The position numbers and the translations under genes were made by a program. Below are positions 60,841-64,000 of a stretch of DNA of 64,000 bases, one piece after another; the first letter of the stretch is position 1; the number at the start of each line of letters is the position of its first letter. Under the pieces are notes generated by a model, which saw only the letters and a list, made by a program, of their open reading frames with translations, did no database searches and had not been told where the DNA came from. Location: contig NZ_VCQU01000002.1 in assembly GCF_012932915.1 (NCBI RefSeq), positions 1-64,000 on the forward strand, written 5' to 3'. This stretch comes from Antrihabitans stalactiti (GTDB lineage Bacteria; Actinomycetota; Actinomycetes; Mycobacteriales; Mycobacteriaceae).

Positions 60841-62270
60841 CGACACCCGACGGAGATATCGGTAGCTCGGCAGGCGCGGCTCCCGGGGTCGTCGACCTGG
60901 CCGAACTGGCGCTGGTCGAAGCGGAACTCGACAAGCGTTGGCCCGAAACGAAAATCGAGCCGTCAACGGCCCGCATCGCGGCGTTGATGGACCTGCTCGC
61001 GTCGCCGCAGCGCAACTATCCGGTGATCCACGTTGCGGGCACCAACGGTAAGACGTCGGTGGCCCGCATGATCGACAGTCTGCTGCGCAGCCTGCACCGG
61101 CGCACCGGCCGCACGACGAGCCCACATCTGCAGATCGCGACCGAGCGGATCAGTATCGACGGGCTGCCGATTTCGCCCCGGACCTACGTCGATACCTACC
61201 GCGAACTGCTGCCCTATATCGAGATGGTCGATGCCGCCCAAACCGACGGACCGGCCATGAGCAAGTTCGAGGTGCTGACAGCGATGGCCTTTGCCGCGTT
61301 CGCCGAAGCTCCGGTGGATGTTGCCGTGGTCGAAGTGGGTCTCGGCGGACGCTGGGATGCGACGAACGTCGCCGACGGGCAGATCGCCGTCATCACGCCG
61401 ATTTCGCTCGACCACACGGAGTACCTCGGTCCGGACCTCGAATCGATCGCCGGCGAGAAGGCCGGAATCATCAAGAAGGCCCCCGACCAGCTGGTTCCGG
61501 TCGACACGGTCGCGATCATCGCCGAGCAGGACCCGGTGGTGATGGACGTCTTGTTGCGCCGAGTCGTCGAAGCCGATGCGGCGGTCGCCCGCGAGGGTGC
61601 GGAGTTCAAGGTCGTCGGCCGGCGCATCGCCATCGGCGGCCAGGAACTTCAACTGCAGGGTCTGGGCGGCGTGTACGACGAGATCTTCCTGCCGCTTCAT
61701 GGTGAGCATCAAGCCCGCAACGCCGTGCTGGCGTTGGCGGCGGTCGAGGCGTTCTTCGGCGCAGGCAAGGACCGGCAACTCGATATCGAGGCGATTCGCG
61801 CAGGGTTTGCTGAAGTCTCGTCGCCGGGCCGCCTGGAGCGCGTTCGTAGCGCTCCGACCGTATTCCTGGACGCCGCGCACAACCCCGCGGGTGCCAAAGC
61901 CCTCGCCGCCGCCCTGAGTGCGGAGTTCGATTTCCGCAAGCTGGTCGGTGTTGTCGCGGTGATGGCGGACAAGGACGTTGCAGGCATCCTCGAAGCGCTC
62001 GAGCCGGTATTCGACGAAATCGTCGTGACGTCGAACGGCTCGCCCCGCGGAATGGCAGCCGAGGATCTCGCCAACCTGGCTGTGCAGCGGTTCGGCGACG
62101 AACGCGTCGTCGTCGCGCACGAGCTGGCCGACGCTCTGGAAACCGCCATCGCCATCGCCGAAGACGTCGCAGATCCGGGGGAGGCGGTGTCCGGCGCGGG
62201 CGTCGTCGTCACCGGCTCGGTGGTGACGGCAGGCGCGGCCCGCACGCTGTTCGGAAAGGACCCGGCGTGA
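60837..62270 (+). CDS. folC: Folylpolyglutamate / dihydrofolate synthase
   Basis: A 477-residue Mur-ligase-family protein. The ATP loop is GTNGKTS (residues 68-74), followed by [28 protein letters not shown] and [13 protein letters not shown]. It adds glutamates to folates and makes dihydrofolate. The first 30 residues are a variable extension. It starts inside the valS stop and overlaps the DUF4233 gene by four bases. Confidence 0.95.
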   Translation: MTTPDGDIGSSAGAAPGVVDLAELALVEAELDKRWPETKIEPSTARIAALMDLLASPQRNYPVIHVAGTNGKTSVARMIDSLLRSLHRRTGRTTSPHLQIATERISIDGLPISPRTYVDTYRELLPYIEMVDAAQTDGPAMSKFEVLTAMAFAAFAEAPVDVAVVEVGLGGRWDATNVADGQIAVITPISLDHTEYLGPDLESIAGEKAGIIKKAPDQLVPVDTVAIIAEQDPVVMDVLLRRVVEADAAVAREGAEFKVVGRRIAIGGQELQLQGLGGVYDEIFLPLHGEHQARNAVLALAAVEAFFGAGKDRQLDIEAIRAGFAEVSSPGRLERVRSAPTVFLDAAHNPAGAKALAAALSAEFDFRKLVGVVAVMADKDVAGILEALEPVFDEIVVTSNGSPRGMAAEDLANLAVQRFGDERVVVAHELADALETAIAIAEDVADPGEAVSGAGVVVTGSVVTAGAARTLFGKDPA

Positions 62271-62668
62271 CCGAGCAGTCGAGTACTAGTGATTTCAAGC
62301 CCCCCACGAAGGATCCGTGGAAGGCGCTGCGCGGCGTGATGGCCGGCGTGCTGATTCTCGAGGCGATCGTCGTTCTTCTCGGGTTGCCCGTCGTGTGGAA
62401 GCTCAGCGGCGGACTCACGTGGATATCGGGCGGCTACCTCGGCCTGCTCACCGTGCTGATGATTCTCGGTGCCGGGCTACAACGTCGGTCGTGGGCGCTC
62501 GCGTACAACCTCGCATTGCAGGTCGCGTTCATTGCGGCGTGGTTCGCCCATCCTGCAATCGGGTGGCTGGGCATCATCTTCGCCGGTGTGTGGGGCTACA
62601 TTTTGTTCTTGCGACGCGACGTCAAGCTCCGTATTCAGCAGGGGCTGCTCCCCGGCCAGCGGGACTGA
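62267..62668 (+). CDS. DUF4233 membrane protein
   Basis: A 133-residue membrane protein with four predicted helices (GVMAGVLILEAIVVLLGLPV, GGYLGLLTVLMILGAGL, AYNLALQVAFIAAWFA, GWLGIIFAGVWGYILF). It is the DUF4233 protein always found between folC and ndk in these bacteria. Function unknown. Confidence 0.88.
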   Translation: MTEQSSTSDFKPPTKDPWKALRGVMAGVLILEAIVVLLGLPVVWKLSGGLTWISGGYLGLLTVLMILGAGLQRRSWALAYNLALQVAFIAAWFAHPAIGWLGIIFAGVWGYILFLRRDVKLRIQQGLLPGQRD

Positions 62669-62686
62669 ACCTCTAGGCTGACCGCC

Positions 62687-63109
62687 GTGACCGAGCGCAC
62701 CCTGATCCTTATCAAGCCTGATGCCGTTTCCCGCGGATACATTGGCGAAATCCTTGGCCGCATCGAGCGGAAGGGACTGTCCATCGCCGCACTCGAGCTG
62801 AAGAACGTCTCCGACGAGCTCGCGAGCAGCCACTACGCAGAGCACGCCGAGCGCCCGTTCTTCGGTTCGCTCCTCGAATTCATCACCTCCGGCCCCGTCG
62901 TCGCCGCTGTGGTCGAAGGCCCGCGAGCCATCGCAGGCTTCCGCCAGCTGGCCGGCGGCACCGACCCGGTCGAGAAGGCCGCGCCGGGAACGATCCGCGG
63001 CGACCTCGCCTTGGAGACCCAGGAGAACATGGTGCACGGGTCGGACTCCGCCGAGTCCGCAGCGCGCGAAATCGCGCTTTGGTTCCCCGCGCTCGCAGCC
63101 GCCGACTAA
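62687..63109 (+). CDS. ndk: Nucleoside diphosphate kinase
   Basis: A 140-residue NDK. It starts [22 protein letters not shown] in the family style and the phosphorylated His117 lies in ENMVHGSDS. It balances nucleoside triphosphates with ATP. It is the last gene of the valS-folC-ndk run, ahead of the long rne leader. Confidence 0.95.
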   Translation: MTERTLILIKPDAVSRGYIGEILGRIERKGLSIAALELKNVSDELASSHYAEHAERPFFGSLLEFITSGPVVAAVVEGPRAIAGFRQLAGGTDPVEKAAPGTIRGDLALETQENMVHGSDSAESAAREIALWFPALAAAD

Positions 63110-63526
63110 GCCACGACAAGCCGTCCCGCGCCGCTGGCAAGCTACTGGTAGCGCGTGTGGGATACTGAGGGAGATTGCACCGCACAGGCTCGTCGCCGCT
63201 CTGCGGAGATGGGCCCGTGCGGTCGCAATCGGATGACACCACGGTTCGATGCCTTCATCGCTGCCACGGGTAGTTGGATAGCCCCTTCCACCCGCGTCGG
63301 CACGCTGGATGGTCAGCGCGCGAACCACGGAACACAGCCATCCAGCCAGGCACCGCGTGCCCAGCTAGCCCACACGGACCATTAGCCCAACGGACGATAC
63401 CGAGTACGCGGAGCGAGACCATACAAACTCGCGCCCCACAGGGCGCGAGTACACAAGTAGCCCCCGCGTGGCCGCGTTCATTCCCGATTTCTGGGCAGAC
63501 GCGCCCGGGGGTCCCGAGGAGACTAC
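63110..63526 (+). promoter_or_regulatory. Long leader region of rne
   Basis: No gene is seen in these 417 bases. They contain a stem of nine bases with a long loop (GCTGGATGG at 63304, CCATCCAGC at 63338) and a perfect ten-base stem with a CACA loop (ACTCGCGCCC at 63428, GGGCGCGAGT at 63442). RNase E genes are known to control their own mRNA through structured leaders, so these hairpins are candidates for feedback control. The promoter probably lies in the left third. Confidence 0.55.
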
Positions 63527-64000
63527 GTGGCCGATCAAGTGCCGCCGGAGACACCAGAAGAGCTGAATGAAGTCGATTCAGCACCATTGCAGGACGTCGA
63601 CGTGGTCGGCGTTGCTGCTGATCCGGCGCCGCCTGTCGCGGGTTCGCCGGAAGAAGGGCAGCCCGAATTGCCCGATCGCATCAGGGTTCACGCCCTCGCC
63701 AAGCTGCTCGGCGTCAAGAGCAAGCAGATCCTTGCCGCACTGACCGAGATCGGCGCCGAAGCGCGTAGTCCGCAATCGAGTGTTGCGCGCGACGTTGCCG
63801 AGTCGGTCCGGGATTCGCTGGCTGCGGGTCCCACTGTCGAGCCCACGCCTGTGGCCGAGCCGACGCCTGTGCCCGAGCCGACGCCCGTGGCAGAGCCCGA
63901 GCCGGTCGTCGAGGCCGAGGTCGTGGCCGCCGAACCTGAGCCCGAACCCGAACCCGAACCTGCCGCCGAGCCGGAACCTGTCGCGGTGCAGCCCCAACTG
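63527..64000 (+). CDS. rne: Ribonuclease E/G, N-terminal part (cut by window end)
   Basis: The frame starts GTG at 63527 with GAGGAG six bases upstream and stays open to the window end (158 codons). Residues 51-99 form an IF2-N-like domain ([20 protein letters not shown], then [20 protein letters not shown]), as found at the start of actinobacterial RNase E. From about residue 103 a low-complexity region of EPTPV and EPEP repeats begins. The catalytic S1/DNase I part would lie beyond the window. Its position after ndk matches Rv2444c. Confidence 0.8.
   Translation, partial: MADQVPPETPEELNEVDSAPLQDVDVVGVAADPAPPVAGSPEEGQPELPDRIRVHALAKLLGVKSKQILAALTEIGAEARSPQSSVARDVAESVRDSLAAGPTVEPTPVAEPTPVPEPTPVAEPEPVVEAEVVAAEPEPEPEPEPAAEPEPVAVQPQL

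Noticed and set aside
63830-63970. Tandem CCCGAGCCGACG-type repeats near the window end
   Set aside because: They encode the Pro/Glu repeats in the RNase E N-terminal region and are not an independent repeat element.

Overview
The window is chromosomal DNA from a high-GC, mycolic-acid-type actinobacterium, most likely Rhodococcus or a close relative in Nocardiaceae. The main evidence is gene order. From about 11.4 to 35.7 kb the order ssb2 - ettA - thioesterase - NAD-glutamate dehydrogenase - thioesterase - alpha-glucosidase - glbO - HNH - ctaJ - pepN - mycothiol-dependent DsbA-like protein - nei - tig - clpP1 - clpP2 - clpX follows, from memory, the Mycobacterium tuberculosis Rv2478c-Rv2457c block. 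From 58.2 kb to the end, valS - folC - DUF4233 - ndk - rne follows Rv2448c-Rv2444c. The genes at 53.4-58.1 kb (glpD, tetR, FAD oxidase, lipid kinase) match Rv2249c-Rv2252.

Region 1 (1-6816) is the integrase-proximal end of an integrated mobile element. A tyrosine integrase points at the 3' end of a tRNA-Arg(TCT) gene. Behind it lie an excisionase-like HTH gene, a small unknown gene, an HNH endonuclease, a primase-polymerase/helicase fusion, an iteron-like repeat array just 3' of that replication gene, and two small cargo genes. No transfer or packaging gene is visible, so the element continues left of position 1. There, a run of 23-bp repeats resembles the end of an IS21-family insertion sequence. 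The element could be a prim-pol type actinomycete integrative element or a phage satellite.

Region 2 (6.8-35.7 kb) is mostly core genome: respiratory assembly (CopD/CtaG fusion, CtaJ), amino-acid enzymes, a second SSB, the ribosome factor EttA, the large NAD-glutamate dehydrogenase, aminopeptidase N, base-excision repair, three tRNAs, and the trigger factor-ClpP1P2-ClpX proteostasis cluster.

Region 3 (35.7-53.5 kb) is accessory and the most interesting part. A minus-strand operon (46.9 to 40.9 kb) encodes a glutamine-synthetase-like enzyme, three split glutamate-synthase-domain proteins, a monomeric sarcosine-oxidase-type flavoenzyme and a HTH-cupin regulator. It converges with an Amt transporter gene that carries a frameshift. 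The set looks like an N-methylglutamate type methylamine pathway in which a one-subunit oxidase stands where the four-subunit dehydrogenase is usually found. A formate-dehydrogenase-like operon (fdh-fdhD-aldo/keto reductase) lies beside it. On either side sit two near-perfect KstR-type operators. One precedes a ketosteroid isomerase with all three catalytic residues, and the other precedes a 3beta-HSD-like gene coupled to an NTF2-fold gene, which suggests a small steroid-responsive set.

Region 4 (53.4-64 kb) holds a glycerolipid module around one TetR-type operator, then housekeeping genes. The last gene, rne, runs off the end and has a long structured leader. Convergent gene pairs in this window repeatedly share a hairpin placed over or inside their coding ends.
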